A stretch of 64,000 bases of DNA from Hypericibacter adhaerens (GCF_008728835.1 NZ_CP042582.1:1922001-1986000); one strand, 5' to 3'. Shown: positions 8,323-16,560, counted from the first letter of the stretch. Notes: generated from the letters alone by a model not told the origin. Numbers and translations are program-made.

Positions 8323-8697
8323 ATGAAACCCGCAAGAAAACGGCTCGCGGTGAGGTTCTGGGCCCTGGGGTTGGCGATTGCGACCCTGCTCGCCGGGCCC
8401 GCCGCTTTTGCCTATGACGACATGCATGGCGTGGATCTGTTGCGCCCCGGTGCCCAGTTCCAGCCGCAGATGCCTTCGGGGCTGACGCCCTATGGCGGAC
8501 CGACGACCCCGCCCCCGGCCAGCAGCGGCGGCGGCTTGCCGCCCGGCGGAGACGTCACCTCGCCCGGTACGCCGCCCGGCTTCAACGACATCCACAACAA
8601 CCCGTCGCGCGGCTATGGCGACTGCTCGGGTGCCGCGGTGTCGTCGAGCCAGCAGATCGGTTCCGATAAGACCTTCTGCGGCGCCGGCAAGAGGTAG
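8323..8697 (+). CDS. Small secreted Pro/Gly-rich protein of unknown function
   Basis: 124 residues. N-terminal signal peptide with charged start MKPARKRLAVRF, hydrophobic core ALGLAIATLLAG and likely AFA cleavage before YDD. The mature part is rich in Pro and Gly (TPPPASSGGGLPPGG) and has two cysteines near the end (GDCSG and TFCGAG), which could form a disulphide in the periplasm. No known domain recognised. It is transcribed away from the iminopeptidase cluster across a 180-base shared intergenic region and ends just before the tRNA gene. Confidence 0.65.
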   Translation: MKPARKRLAVRFWALGLAIATLLAGPAAFAYDDMHGVDLLRPGAQFQPQMPSGLTPYGGPTTPPPASSGGGLPPGGDVTSPGTPPGFNDIHNNPSRGYGDCSGAAVSSSQQIGSDKTFCGAGKR

Positions 8698-8739
8698 CGA
8701 TGATCGGGTTTGCCGCTCGCGCCCTGGCGGTGCGGGCGG

Positions 8740-8815
8740 TGGTGCCCCCAGCAGGATTTGAACCCGCGACCTTCGGTTTACAAAACCGCTGCTCTACCAG
8801 CTGAGCTATAGGGGC
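8740..8815 (-). tRNA. tRNA-Thr (anticodon UGU)
   Basis: On the minus strand the 76 bases fold as a complete cloverleaf: acceptor GCCCCTA pairing with TGGGGGC (one G-U), D arm GCTC/GAGC, anticodon stem-loop with loop TTTGTAA (anticodon TGT), T arm GCGGG-TTCAAAT-CCTGC, discriminator A and an encoded CCA end at 8740-8742. The 27-43 pair is G-A, otherwise all stems pair. Confidence 0.96.
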
Positions 8816-9199
8816 GTCCGCCGCGGCCGGCGCTGAAACAGCGCTTCGCATGGACCAGAACAGCCCTCGCTGTCAACCGCTTCTCCGGGACTGAAGACCG
8901 GAGGATATATCACGCGCAAGATCACGACGGATCGGCCGGCGGCGGTGCTGCTGGTGTTGCCGGCGCTGTGCTGCAACTTCAGGGAGCGATGCCCGGCCTG
9001 CGGTCCCCGAGGGCGGTGGCGCGGTCATCAAGCCTCACGACGAGGTCGTCCGGATGGCTGGCCCGGGGGGTGACTCTCGGGCGACGGTCAAGGTTGTTCC
9101 GCTGCCGGGCGCGGGATATGGTTCCGGACCTGCGACACCCCTCCCGCGCCAGGCCGGGGTCGGGATGCACTGGTGCTCATTCGGGATGAGGTACTAGCC
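8816..9199. other. Intergenic region with no convincing gene
   Basis: About 380 bases between tRNA-Thr and the nitrilase-family gene. Short frames exist on both strands but none has homology, codon bias or a ribosome-binding site that I can support. It must hold the tRNA promoter (reading leftwards) and the promoter of the nitrilase gene (reading rightwards). GGGATGAGGT just before 9200 is a good ribosome-binding site. Confidence 0.5.
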
Positions 9200-10060
9200 A
9201 TGTCCAACCGCTTCCGTGTCGCTGTCGTGCAGAACTGCGCCGAGCGCGAGATGGCGCCGTCGATAGCCGCGATCGAGCCGCTGATCCGGGGCGCCGCGAA
9301 GGACGGGGCCGACCTGATCCAGCTGCCCGAGATGGCGACGATGATCGAGCCCGACAATGCGGCGGTGCTGCGCAAGGCGGTGACCGAGGCCGAGGATCCG
9401 GGGCTCGCCGCCTTTCGCCGCCTGGCCCGGGAGCTCGGTCGCTGGATCCATGTCGGCTCGCTGCTGATCAAGGAGAAGGGCGCCTCGCGGGTCGCCAACC
9501 GTGCCTTCGTGATCGATCCCGAGGGCCGCATCGCCGCGCGCTACGACAAGATCCATCTCTTCGACGTCGCCATCAAGGATGGCCATGTCTACCGCGAATC
9601 GGCGACCGTGGCGCCCGGCGACAAGGCCGTGCTCGCGGCGCTGCCCTGGGGCCCGATGGGGCTTTCGATCTGCTACGATCTGCGTTTCGCGGCGCTGTTC
9701 CGCGCGCTGGCGCAGGGCGGTGCCGCCTATCTCGGCATCCCGGCCGCCTTCACCTACACGACCGGCCTCGCCCATTGGCATGTGCTGGTGCGGGCCCGCG
9801 CGATCGAGACCGGCAGCTATGTGTTCGCGGCGACCCAGAGCGGGACCCACGCCGAGGGACGGCGCACCTTCGGCCATTCGCTGATCGTCAGCCCCTGGGG
9901 CGAGGTGCTGGCCGATGCGGGCGACAAGGTGGGCTATGTCATGGCCGAGATCGATCCCGCGAAGGTCGAGGAGGCGCGGCAGATGATCCCGGCCTTGCGC
10001 CACGACCGTCCGTTCCAGGCGCCCGAGCGCCTGGTGCCGCTGGCCGCGGCGGGCGAGTAA
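9200..10060 (+). CDS. Carbon-nitrogen hydrolase (nitrilase superfamily amidase, Nit1/Nit2-like)
   Basis: 286 residues, cytoplasmic. The Glu-Lys-Cys triad is visible: Glu in IQLPEMATM, Lys in RYDKIHLFD and Cys in SICYDLRF. The YDLRF after the cysteine and HWHVLVRARAIE region match the Nit branch, related to omega-amidase and deaminated-glutathione amidase. An omega-amidase role would hydrolyse alpha-ketoglutaramate or similar keto-amides formed by transaminases, but substrate cannot be read from sequence. The start is the ATG at 9200 behind GATGAGGT; an upstream in-frame ATG at 9173 has no such site. A CNMP-DUF1003 gene follows after 31 bases. Confidence 0.9.
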   Translation: MSNRFRVAVVQNCAEREMAPSIAAIEPLIRGAAKDGADLIQLPEMATMIEPDNAAVLRKAVTEAEDPGLAAFRRLARELGRWIHVGSLLIKEKGASRVANRAFVIDPEGRIAARYDKIHLFDVAIKDGHVYRESATVAPGDKAVLAALPWGPMGLSICYDLRFAALFRALAQGGAAYLGIPAAFTYTTGLAHWHVLVRARAIETGSYVFAATQSGTHAEGRRTFGHSLIVSPWGEVLADAGDKVGYVMAEIDPAKVEEARQMIPALRHDRPFQAPERLVPLAAAGE

Positions 10061-10091
10061 GGCGCAGGTTTCGCCCAGGGCGCCCCGGGGA

Positions 10092-10997
10092 ATGGCAGCC
10101 GACAGCAGGACAGCCCCGTCGCCGGTCGCCGGCGACACCGCGGACGCGGCGGCGGACCTCGCCCACAAGGTCGAGGCGATCAGCCGTGCGCCGATCTTCT
10201 CGCGGCTCGAGCGCGACGACCGCGTCATGCTGGCGGACTTCGTCGAGGAGCAGGACGCCGCGGAGGGCGAGGTCCTGTTCCGCGTCGGCGAGGAAGGCGA
10301 GCGGATGTATATCGTCTGCGAGGGCGCGGTCGAGCTCGCCACCACCGACAAGCTCGGGCAGAAAATCGTGCTCCACGATGCGGGCCCGGGCGAGCTCTTC
10401 GGCGAGCTGTCCCTGCTGGACCAGGGGCCGCGCACGGCCAATGCGGTGGCCATGGCGGCGACCCACCTGCTGGTGCTCGATCGCGGCGCGCTGCTGCGCT
10501 TCGTGCGGGCGCGGCCGGAGGCGGCGCTCGACATGATGGCGGTGATGGCGGCGCGGCTGCGCGTGACCGATCAGCGGCTGCGGCAGGCGGCGGTGCGCAA
10601 CCCCAACGACGTGATGGCATCGCGGGCGACCCTGATCCAGCGGGCGACCGATGCCATCGCCGAGTTCAGCGGCAGCTTCGCCTTCCTGGTCCTGCACGGG
10701 GTGCTGTTCGCGGTCTGGATCGGCTGGAACATGATCCCCGGGCTTGAAGCCTTCGATCCGTTCCCCTTCGGGCTCCTGACGATGTGCGTGTCGCTGGAGG
10801 CGATCTTCCTCAGCGTGATCGTGCTCCTGAGCCAGAGCCGGCAGGCCGCCAAGGACCGCATCCGCACCGACATCGAGTATGACGTGAACCTCAAGGCCGA
10901 GCTCGAGGTCTCGCATCTGCACGACAAGATCGAAAATATGCAGGTCGAGCTGCTGAAGCGGCTCGGCCGGATCGAGCGCGACCTGGAGCGCAAATAG
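10092..10997 (+). CDS. Cyclic-nucleotide-binding domain fused to DUF1003 membrane protein
   Basis: 301 residues. Residues about 28-150 form a cNMP-binding/CAP_ED-like beta-barrel (GEVLFRVGEEGERMYIVCEGAVEL, then GELFGELSLLDQGPRTANA, where GELSLLD-x4-RTA is the phosphate-binding cassette). Residues about 185-300 are a DUF1003 domain: two membrane helices (SFAFLVLHGVLFAVWIGWN and LTMCVSLEAIFLSVIVLLSQ) followed by RQAAKDRIRTDIEYDVNLKAE and a coiled coil. It looks like a nucleotide-gated or redox/stress-sensing inner-membrane protein; DUF1003 function is not established. Confidence 0.88.
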   Translation: MAADSRTAPSPVAGDTADAAADLAHKVEAISRAPIFSRLERDDRVMLADFVEEQDAAEGEVLFRVGEEGERMYIVCEGAVELATTDKLGQKIVLHDAGPGELFGELSLLDQGPRTANAVAMAATHLLVLDRGALLRFVRARPEAALDMMAVMAARLRVTDQRLRQAAVRNPNDVMASRATLIQRATDAIAEFSGSFAFLVLHGVLFAVWIGWNMIPGLEAFDPFPFGLLTMCVSLEAIFLSVIVLLSQSRQAAKDRIRTDIEYDVNLKAELEVSHLHDKIENMQVELLKRLGRIERDLERK

Positions 10998-11025
10998 CGG
11001 GAACCGGAAGGGCGGGAGCAGGGCG

Positions 11026-11385
11026 ATGAAGCCGGTCAAGGCGGGCGAGCGCATCGTCCGCAATCTCTACTCGGAACCCTTCCGTTCCTTCGACACGCCG
11101 GACATCGTCTATGAGGGGCTGAGCTGGCTGCCGCTCGACGAGGCGCGGCCCGTCGGCACCGGCTTCCACGTGATCCGGATGGCGCCGGGCGCCGCCTCGA
11201 CCGCGCATGAGCATACCGCCGACGAGATGTTCCTCGTGCTCGAGGGCGAGCTGATCGACCATGACGGGAGCCGCTACCGTCGCGGCGACATGGTGCTCCT
11301 GCGCGCGGGCACGCAGCACGGGTCACACACCCCCGGCGGCTGCACGCTGCTGGTCTATGTCGAGACCCTGGAGCCGATCGGTTGA
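11026..11385 (+). CDS. Cupin-domain protein
   Basis: 119-residue single-domain cupin. Metal-binding motif 1 is readable as HEHTADEMFLVLEGEL and motif 2 as RGDMVLLRAGTQHGSHTPGG. The ATG at 11026 follows GGGAGCAGGGCG. Small cupins bind a divalent metal and act as isomerases, dioxygenases or sensors; nothing here fixes the substrate. It lies 28 bases after the DUF1003 gene and may be cotranscribed. Confidence 0.85.
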   Translation: MKPVKAGERIVRNLYSEPFRSFDTPDIVYEGLSWLPLDEARPVGTGFHVIRMAPGAASTAHEHTADEMFLVLEGELIDHDGSRYRRGDMVLLRAGTQHGSHTPGGCTLLVYVETLEPIG

Positions 11386-11426
11386 AGGCATGTAACCCTC
11401 TTCGAGGGTAGACGCGTTCACTCCTT

Positions 11427-11522
11427 CGTCATTTCCGCGAAGGCGGGAATCCATGAACACCCATCAAGCAAGATGGGGCATGTGTCCGTGTTCATGGATA
11501 CCGGCCTGAAGCCGGCATGACG
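11427..11522. repeat. Dispersed palindromic element (family 2, copy A)
   Basis: About 96 bases bounded by CGTCAT and ATGACG, with an internal inverted repeat (CCATGAACAC at 11451-11460 and GTGTTCATGG in the second half) and local hairpins (CCGCGAAGGCGG; CCGGCCTGAAGCCGG). Placed between the convergent cupin and ATP-grasp genes. A related element is at 55916-56033. This CGTCAT-C-CCGCGAAAGCGGG type of repeat is common between genes in alphaproteobacterial genomes. Confidence 0.7.
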
Positions 11523-11571
11523 AGGAAAGCAGTCTCGCGATTCGCTGAGAGAAGAGGGACGAAGCGCTTCG

Positions 11572-12705
11572 CTACTCCGTCAGCGGATAGGCGCGCTTGA
11601 GCTGCTGCTCGCGCAGCCAGGAGGCGAGCAGCACGCGCCAGCCCGCGGGCTCGTGGCCGACCTCGCGATGGGCGGCACCGATCTCGAACAGGATGCGGGT
11701 CTGCGCGAACAGGTCACGATAGGCCGAGAGCAGCGTGGTATCGGGATCCCAGATGTGGGTGGCCTCGCTGCCGCCGCCGTTGAACTCGACGATGGTGAAG
11801 CCCTGGCCCTGCATCAGCTCGCCCAGCGACCGGAAGCGGACGTCGAACCGGCCGAAATGGAAGGAGGGGATGGTGCGGGCCAGCTCGTCGATGCGCCTGG
11901 CCAGCTCCGGCGTCACCAGGCGCCCGCCATTGCGGAACATGGCGCCCTTGCAGTGATTGCCGGCGAAGACCAGCCGCACGCGCTTGCCTTCCGGCGGCAC
12001 CCAGTGGATGCGATGCTGATGGCGCGGCAGATACATGTGGGCCAGGCGGCCCGCGCGCGGATCGTGCCGGATGAGCTGCCCCAGCGTCGAGACGCCGTCG
12101 CCGATGACCGTGGGGAAATATTTGAGGGTCATCGAGAAGATCCGGCCGACCGCGTCGTTCGGGCGGCGGACATAGAAGATGCCGGCTTCGCCCTCGTAAT
12201 CGACGAAATGCTGGATCAGCAGCCGCTCATGGGCGGGAAAGGCGCGGAGATAGGCGCGCAGCTCGGCGCGGTCATGGACCAGGCGCACGCCCGCGCCATG
12301 GCATCCCACATCGGGCTTCGCGACCAGAGGAAACTCGAGCCCCGCGCTGTCGAGCTCGGCCGTCAATCGCTCGACATCCCGATCGATGGTGCTCTCGTCG
12401 CCGCGCACGAAGCTGACATAGGGCGCCAGCCATTCGCGACCCTCGGGCGCCATGCTGCCGAAGAGCTTCGTCTTGGATTCGCCGCACAGGCCGCCATGCT
12501 CGATCTGCGGGTTGGCGACGGCGGGCAGCGTCAGGCTGCGATGGCGCAGGGCCAGGAGCAGCCAATAGACGATGACCGGCGCATAGAAGAGGACCGGGGG
12601 CCAGGATTCGAAAGGTGAGAGGATTCGCTTGGGCGAACCGACTTGGGCGTGACCAGCTTCTGGGGCATGGCCAATTTCTGGCGCGTTGGGACGGTGTTCC
12701 GTCAT
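11572..12705 (-). CDS. ATP-grasp domain protein with N-terminal membrane segment
   Basis: 377 residues. A Pro/His-rich start is followed by one hydrophobic segment (LFYAPVIVYWLLLALRH, about 38-54) and ANPQIEHGGLCGESKTK, then an ATP-grasp fold: FPLVAKPDVGCHGAGVRLV (nucleotide-binding strand and Gly-rich loop), GRFDVRFRS and FTIVEFNGGGSEATHIWDP carrying the Mg-binding E and N residues. Relatives are often labelled D-alanine-D-alanine ligase but have this extra membrane-anchoring start, so a carboxylate-amine ligase acting near the membrane is likely; the substrates are unknown. It stands alone, convergent with the cupin gene. Confidence 0.82.
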   Translation of the reverse strand: MTEHRPNAPEIGHAPEAGHAQVGSPKRILSPFESWPPVLFYAPVIVYWLLLALRHRSLTLPAVANPQIEHGGLCGESKTKLFGSMAPEGREWLAPYVSFVRGDESTIDRDVERLTAELDSAGLEFPLVAKPDVGCHGAGVRLVHDRAELRAYLRAFPAHERLLIQHFVDYEGEAGIFYVRRPNDAVGRIFSMTLKYFPTVIGDGVSTLGQLIRHDPRAGRLAHMYLPRHQHRIHWVPPEGKRVRLVFAGNHCKGAMFRNGGRLVTPELARRIDELARTIPSFHFGRFDVRFRSLGELMQGQGFTIVEFNGGGSEATHIWDPDTTLLSAYRDLFAQTRILFEIGAAHREVGHEPAGWRVLLASWLREQQLKRAYPLTE

Positions 12706-13112
12706 ACTCGCACTTCATTTCCGGTCATGTCGGCGCCCTCAGCGGGCGGCCGCGCCATGGAGATCAGGCTTGATTGCATTGATCACTGGCCAGACTCGGG
12801 AGCGGCCCCAGCTTAGCATCAAGTCCCCTGGACAGGCGATAAGACGCGAAAACGGCCGTCTCGGCATCGACGACCATCGCGAGCAGAAAGCGCCAGAGCC
12901 ATAACGAAAACCCCCGGCCGGGCCGTTGCGACACGCTGGCATCTGCGGGTCCGTTCTCGATCCCTTCCGGCGTCCCAAGCCCCGGTCGTGTGGAGGGGCT
13001 TTGAGAAGCGCGCCCGAGCATGTTTCTATCGGACACCGGAATCCAGATGAAAAAGCATCGCCCGCGATTTGTTGCCGGTGCAGCGGACGGTGTTCGATTA
13101 GGAGAACCGATC
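12706..13112. other. Intergenic region between divergent genes
   Basis: About 400 bases between the ATP-grasp gene and the DUF1989 gene, holding both promoters. A short hairpin AAGCCCC/GGGGCTT lies at 12977-13001. No coding frame is supportable. A strong ribosome-binding site (TAGGAGAACC) precedes 13113. I looked for the guanidine-I (ykkC) conserved blocks because of the neighbouring guanidino genes and did not find them. Confidence 0.45.
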
Positions 13113-13715
13113 ATGAATCGGATTGTCGTGCCGGCTGCCGAAGGCCGTGCCATTCCTGTGGCAAAGGGCAAACGGGTTCGGGTCACGACACCGGCCGGGC
13201 ACCAGGCCGCGGACTTTTTCGCCTACAACGCCGACGATCTCAACGAGTGGTTGTCGCCCATGCATACGTGGGTAACGACTCGCTCGATCAAGCCGAAGCC
13301 CGGCGACCAGCTCCTCAGCCGTTTCCGCCGGCCGATGCTGACGCTACGGGAAGATAGCGCAGGCGGCTGCCATGACATGCTGATCGCCGCCTGCGACCAG
13401 GCCCGCTACGCACAGTTCGGCCATGCTGCACCGCACCGAAGCTGCGCCGCCAACCTGGCCGAGGCCATGGCGGGGCTCGGTCACACGATCGCCGTCACCC
13501 CGCAGCCGGTGAATTTTTTCACCAACACCCATGTGGAGGCGGACGGCGCGCTGATCTCGCCGCCCAACCCGGTGGCACCCGGCAGCCATGTCGAGCTCGA
13601 GGCCTTGATGAACCTGATCGTCGTGGTCTCGTCCTGCCCCTTCGACCTCAAGATCCCTGGCTGGACCATCAATGCCGGCGGCGGCGTGACGGAACTCTGG
13701 GTGGATGCGGGATAA
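13113..13715 (+). CDS. DUF1989 protein (urea carboxylase-associated / carboxyguanidine deiminase family)
   Basis: 200 residues from the ATG at 13113, selected for its AGGAG site 7 bases upstream (an in-frame ATG at 13020 would add unrelated sequence). Family features: RVTTPAGHQAADFFAYNADD, SAGGCHDMLIAACD and HRSCAANLAEAM with conserved Cys/His residues, then VNFFTNTHVEADG and the NLIVVVSSCPFDLKIPGW end. DUF1989 proteins include the two subunits of carboxyguanidine deiminase. Only one such gene is present and no guanidine/urea carboxylase is nearby, so a role on a related guanidino or carbamoyl compound is possible. It converges on a guanidinobutyrase-like gene 9 bases away. Confidence 0.85.
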   Translation: MNRIVVPAAEGRAIPVAKGKRVRVTTPAGHQAADFFAYNADDLNEWLSPMHTWVTTRSIKPKPGDQLLSRFRRPMLTLREDSAGGCHDMLIAACDQARYAQFGHAAPHRSCAANLAEAMAGLGHTIAVTPQPVNFFTNTHVEADGALISPPNPVAPGSHVELEALMNLIVVVSSCPFDLKIPGWTINAGGGVTELWVDAG

Positions 13716-13724
13716 GGGGCCGCG

Positions 13725-14678
13725 TCAGTTCCGGTAGTTCACGCCCGGCAAGACGCACAGCATTTCATAGAGCAGGTTGGCGCCGGTGAGCGCCGTGTTC
13801 CCGGTCGGATCGTAGGGCGGCGCCACCTCGACCAGGTCGCAGCCGACGATGTCGAGGCCGCGGCAGCCGCGGATCACCTCCATGCCCTGCGTGATGGTGA
13901 GGCCGCCGATCTCGGGCGTGCCGGTGCCGCCGGCGAAGGCCGGATCGAGCCCGTCGATATCGAAGGTGAGATAGACCGGGCCGCCGGCCACCTGCCGGCG
14001 CACCTCCTCCATCAGCGGCGCCAGCGACTTGTACCAGCACTCCTCGGCCTGGACGACGCGGAAGCCCTGCGCGCGCGGCCAATCGAAATCCTCGGCCGCA
14101 TAGCCGGTGCCGCGCAGGCCGATCTGCACCACGCGCTTGCCGTCCAGGAGCCCTTCCTCGACCGCGCGGCGGAACGGCGTGCCATGGGCGATCGGCTCGC
14201 CGAACATGTTGTCGTTGATGTCGGCATGGGCGTCGACATGGACCATGCCGACGGGCCCGTATTTCTTCTTCATCGCGCGCAGGATCGGCAGGGCGATGGT
14301 GTGGTCGCCGCCGAGCGTCAGCGGGGTGCAGCCATGGCTCAGGATCTCGTCATAGGCGGCCTCGATGATCCCCATGCTCTTCTGCAGGTTGAAGGTGTTG
14401 ATGGCGACATCGCCGATATCGGCCACCGACAGGCTGTCGAAGGGAGCCGCGCGGGTCGCCATGTTGTAGGGGCGGATCAGGCAGCTTTCAGCGCGGATCT
14501 GGCGCGGGCCGAAGCGGGCGCCCGAGCGGTTCGAGGTTCCGGTGTCGAGCGGCACGCCGACGAAGCAGGCGTCGAGTCCCTGGGCCGAGGGCAGCGAAGG
14601 GAGGCGCATCATGGTGGCGGGCCCGCCGAAGCGAGGCATCTGGTTGCCGCCGAGCGGCTGGTGATGGGTCTTGCTCAT
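13725..14678 (-). CDS. gbuA: Ureohydrolase, probably guanidinobutyrase (agmatinase family)
   Basis: 317 residues. Dinuclear Mn-binding residues are intact: His126 in LGGDH, Asp149/His151/Asp153 in VDAHAD, Asp240/Asp242 in FDIDGLDP. The N-terminal HQPLGGN-MPRFGG-ATMMRLP pattern, the VQAEECWYKSL segment and the VGCDLVEVAPPYDPTGNTAL end closely resemble Pseudomonas guanidinobutyrase as I remember it, more than agmatinase. The reaction would be 4-guanidinobutyrate to 4-aminobutyrate plus urea. It is divergent from an arginine:pyruvate transaminase-like gene (180 bases apart), the first enzyme of the same arginine route. Agmatinase is the main alternative. Confidence 0.88.
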   Translation of the reverse strand: MSKTHHQPLGGNQMPRFGGPATMMRLPSLPSAQGLDACFVGVPLDTGTSNRSGARFGPRQIRAESCLIRPYNMATRAAPFDSLSVADIGDVAINTFNLQKSMGIIEAAYDEILSHGCTPLTLGGDHTIALPILRAMKKKYGPVGMVHVDAHADINDNMFGEPIAHGTPFRRAVEEGLLDGKRVVQIGLRGTGYAAEDFDWPRAQGFRVVQAEECWYKSLAPLMEEVRRQVAGGPVYLTFDIDGLDPAFAGGTGTPEIGGLTITQGMEVIRGCRGLDIVGCDLVEVAPPYDPTGNTALTGANLLYEMLCVLPGVNYRN

Positions 14679-14857
14679 CTCTGCATCTATGGGGCGTGAA
14701 GAGGGGGCGGGCTTGAAGAGGGCCAGGACGGGAAGGGCGCCGGAAGGGCGGCCCCGATAGCCGTTTGCGGCGATTGCTCTCGGGCGCGCTCTCTGCTATC
14801 GAGCCCGAACCGGTCCCAGGGGTCAACCCCCGAGCTTTTCGAAGATCACGTCGAGCC

Positions 14858-16033
14858 ATGCGATTCTCTTCGTTCGTCGAGCGCATAGGCGGCGAGGGCG
14901 CCGCGGCTTGGGAGATTCATGGCCGCGGCGCGCGGCTGAAGCGCCAGGGCAAGGACGTCATCCTGCTGAGCGTGGGCGACCCGGATTTCGACACGCCGCC
15001 CGCCATCACCGACGCGGCGATCGAAAGCCTCCGGCGCGGCCGCACCCACTATGGGGAGGTCGTCGGCGATCATCGGCTGCGGGCCGCGATCGCCGCGGCG
15101 CATCAGGCGCAAAGCGGGCAGCCGACCGATCCCGACCAGGTGGTGGTCATGGCCGGCGCGCAATGCGCGCTCTATGCCGCGGCCGTCTGCGTGCTGGATC
15201 AGGGCGACGAGATCATCGTGCCGGAGCCGGCCTATGTGACTTACGAGGCCGTGGTCGGGGCGAGCGGCGCCCGCATGGCGTTCGTGCCGCTGAAGCCCGA
15301 GCGCGGCTTCCAGATCGATCCCGAGAGCATCGAGCGGGCCGTCACGCCGCGGACGCGGGCGCTCCTGCTCAATTCGCCCAACAACCCCACGGGCGCCGTC
15401 ATCACCCGCGCCAACTGGGAACGGATCGCGGCGATCTGCATCCGCCACGATCTCTGGCTGCTGTCGGACGAGGTCTATGCCGGGCTGACCTACGAATCCC
15501 AGCATGTGAGCCCGGCCGGCCTGCCGGGCATGGCCGAGCGCACCGTCACGATCAACAGCCTGTCGAAGTCGCATGCGATGACGGGATGGCGGCTGGGCTG
15601 GAGCATCTCGCCGCCGGCGCTGGCCGAACATCTCGGCAATCTGGCGCTCTGCATGCTCTATGGCTCGCCGCCCTTCATCCAGGATGCGGCGCTCCAGGCC
15701 CTCACCGCCGAGCCGCCCGAGGTGAAGGCGATGAAGGAGGGCTATCGCCGCCGCCGCGACCTGGTCTGCGGGCGGCTGGGCAACGTGAAGGGCTTGCGCT
15801 GCCACCGGCCCGAGGGCGGCATGTTCGCCATGGTCGATGTGCGCGGCACGGGCCTCGGCGCCTACGATTTCGCGAGCGGCCTGCTCGATGCCGAGGGCGT
15901 GTCGGTGCTGCCGGGCGATGCGTTCGGCCCGAGCGCCGCGGGCCATGTGCGCATCTCGCTCGGCAATGCCGACGAGGAACTGGCGCGCGCTTGCGACCGG
16001 ATCGAGCGCTACGCGGCGAAGCTCGCGCCGTAG
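14858..16033 (+). CDS. aruH: Class I/II PLP aminotransferase, probable arginine:pyruvate transaminase
   Basis: 391 residues from the ATG at 14858. PLP lysine is Lys237 in SLSKSHAMTGWR; Asn174 (LNSPNNPTGA), Asp204 and Tyr207 (LSDEVYAGL) complete the cofactor site. The start MRFSSFVERIGGEGAAAW-IH, the ENLALCMLYGSP-like segment (here GNLALCMLYGSPPFIQDA) and GMFAMVDVRGTGL match AruH of Pseudomonas as I recall it. AruH converts L-arginine and pyruvate to 2-ketoarginine and alanine; the product would reach guanidinobutyrate via AruI and KauB, neither of which is in this window. Other aromatic/basic amino acid specificities cannot be excluded. Confidence 0.87.
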   Translation: MRFSSFVERIGGEGAAAWEIHGRGARLKRQGKDVILLSVGDPDFDTPPAITDAAIESLRRGRTHYGEVVGDHRLRAAIAAAHQAQSGQPTDPDQVVVMAGAQCALYAAAVCVLDQGDEIIVPEPAYVTYEAVVGASGARMAFVPLKPERGFQIDPESIERAVTPRTRALLLNSPNNPTGAVITRANWERIAAICIRHDLWLLSDEVYAGLTYESQHVSPAGLPGMAERTVTINSLSKSHAMTGWRLGWSISPPALAEHLGNLALCMLYGSPPFIQDAALQALTAEPPEVKAMKEGYRRRRDLVCGRLGNVKGLRCHRPEGGMFAMVDVRGTGLGAYDFASGLLDAEGVSVLPGDAFGPSAAGHVRISLGNADEELARACDRIERYAAKLAP

Positions 16034-16049
16034 CAGCCGACTTCCTTCC

Positions 16050-16073
16050 TCTCCTCCCGCTTTCGGGAGGAGA
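16050..16073. terminator. Hairpin between convergent aruH-like and DUF4870 genes
   Basis: Perfect 10-bp stem TCTCCTCCCG / CGGGAGGAGA with a 4-base loop (CTTT), 17 bases after the aruH-like stop. Lacks a long T-run, so termination may be bidirectional but inefficient. Confidence 0.6.
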
Positions 16074-16116
16074 GGGCAGGGTGAAGCGGGTGGTGAAGCT
16101 TGCGGTTCCGGGCGCC

Positions 16117-16467
16117 TTACCCGAACATCCAGCTCGCGGGATTGGGATGGGCCTGCTGCTTGCCGAGATACTGCATGCCCTTGATGCAGCGCACGATCCA
16201 CCAGATCGCCACCAGCAGCAGGATCAGCCAGCCGATCAGGATGATCGTCGTCACGACCCCGATGATCGAGAACAGGATGCCGATCCAGAAGGTGCGGATC
16301 TGGAACCGGTAGTGGGTCTGCAGCCAGTCCGGCGCCTGGCTCTTGTTGACATAGGCCAGGATCACCCCGACCAGCGCGGTGATGCCGACGATCAGGCTGA
16401 CGAGATAAAGGATATAGACGAGATTGGCGGTGTTGCCCGCCTTCGGATCGATCGGATTGCTGCTCAT
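16117..16467 (-). CDS. Small membrane protein, DUF4870/Tic20-like
   Basis: 116 residues with three predicted membrane helices: NLVYILYLVSLIVGITALVGVILAYV, FWIGILFSIIGVVTTIILIG and the overlapping WLILLLVAIWWIVRCIKG. The pattern WLQTHYRFQIRTFW between helices and IVRCIKGMQYL at the end is typical of DUF4870 family members. It is a conserved inner-membrane protein of unknown function. Transcribed convergent to the aminotransferase gene and downstream of, but separated by 94 bases from, a TetR gene on the same strand. Confidence 0.85.
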   Translation of the reverse strand: MSSNPIDPKAGNTANLVYILYLVSLIVGITALVGVILAYVNKSQAPDWLQTHYRFQIRTFWIGILFSIIGVVTTIILIGWLILLLVAIWWIVRCIKGMQYLGKQQAHPNPASWMFG

Positions 16468-16560
16468 CTTGCGGCCCCCTAACCGGCAAGTGAAGGAACG
16501 GGGCCAGTCTAGGACAAAGGGCCTAGATGCTGCGAAGGAAAAACGGCCGGCCGATCCCGG

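Noticed and set aside
8968-9189. Small open frames between tRNA-Thr and the nitrilase-type gene
   Set aside because: Two overlapping frames on opposite strands, no ribosome-binding site or domain, and Arg/Ser-rich translation typical of chance frames in GC-rich DNA.
11427-11522. CRISPR-like repeat
   Set aside because: Only one unit with internal inverted repeats, no regular spacers, and no cas genes; it is a dispersed palindromic element.
12706-13112. Guanidine-I (ykkC) riboswitch before the DUF1989 gene
   Set aside because: The neighbouring guanidino genes made it plausible and a GGTCCG-like string occurs, but the other conserved blocks of the ykkC fold could not be found.
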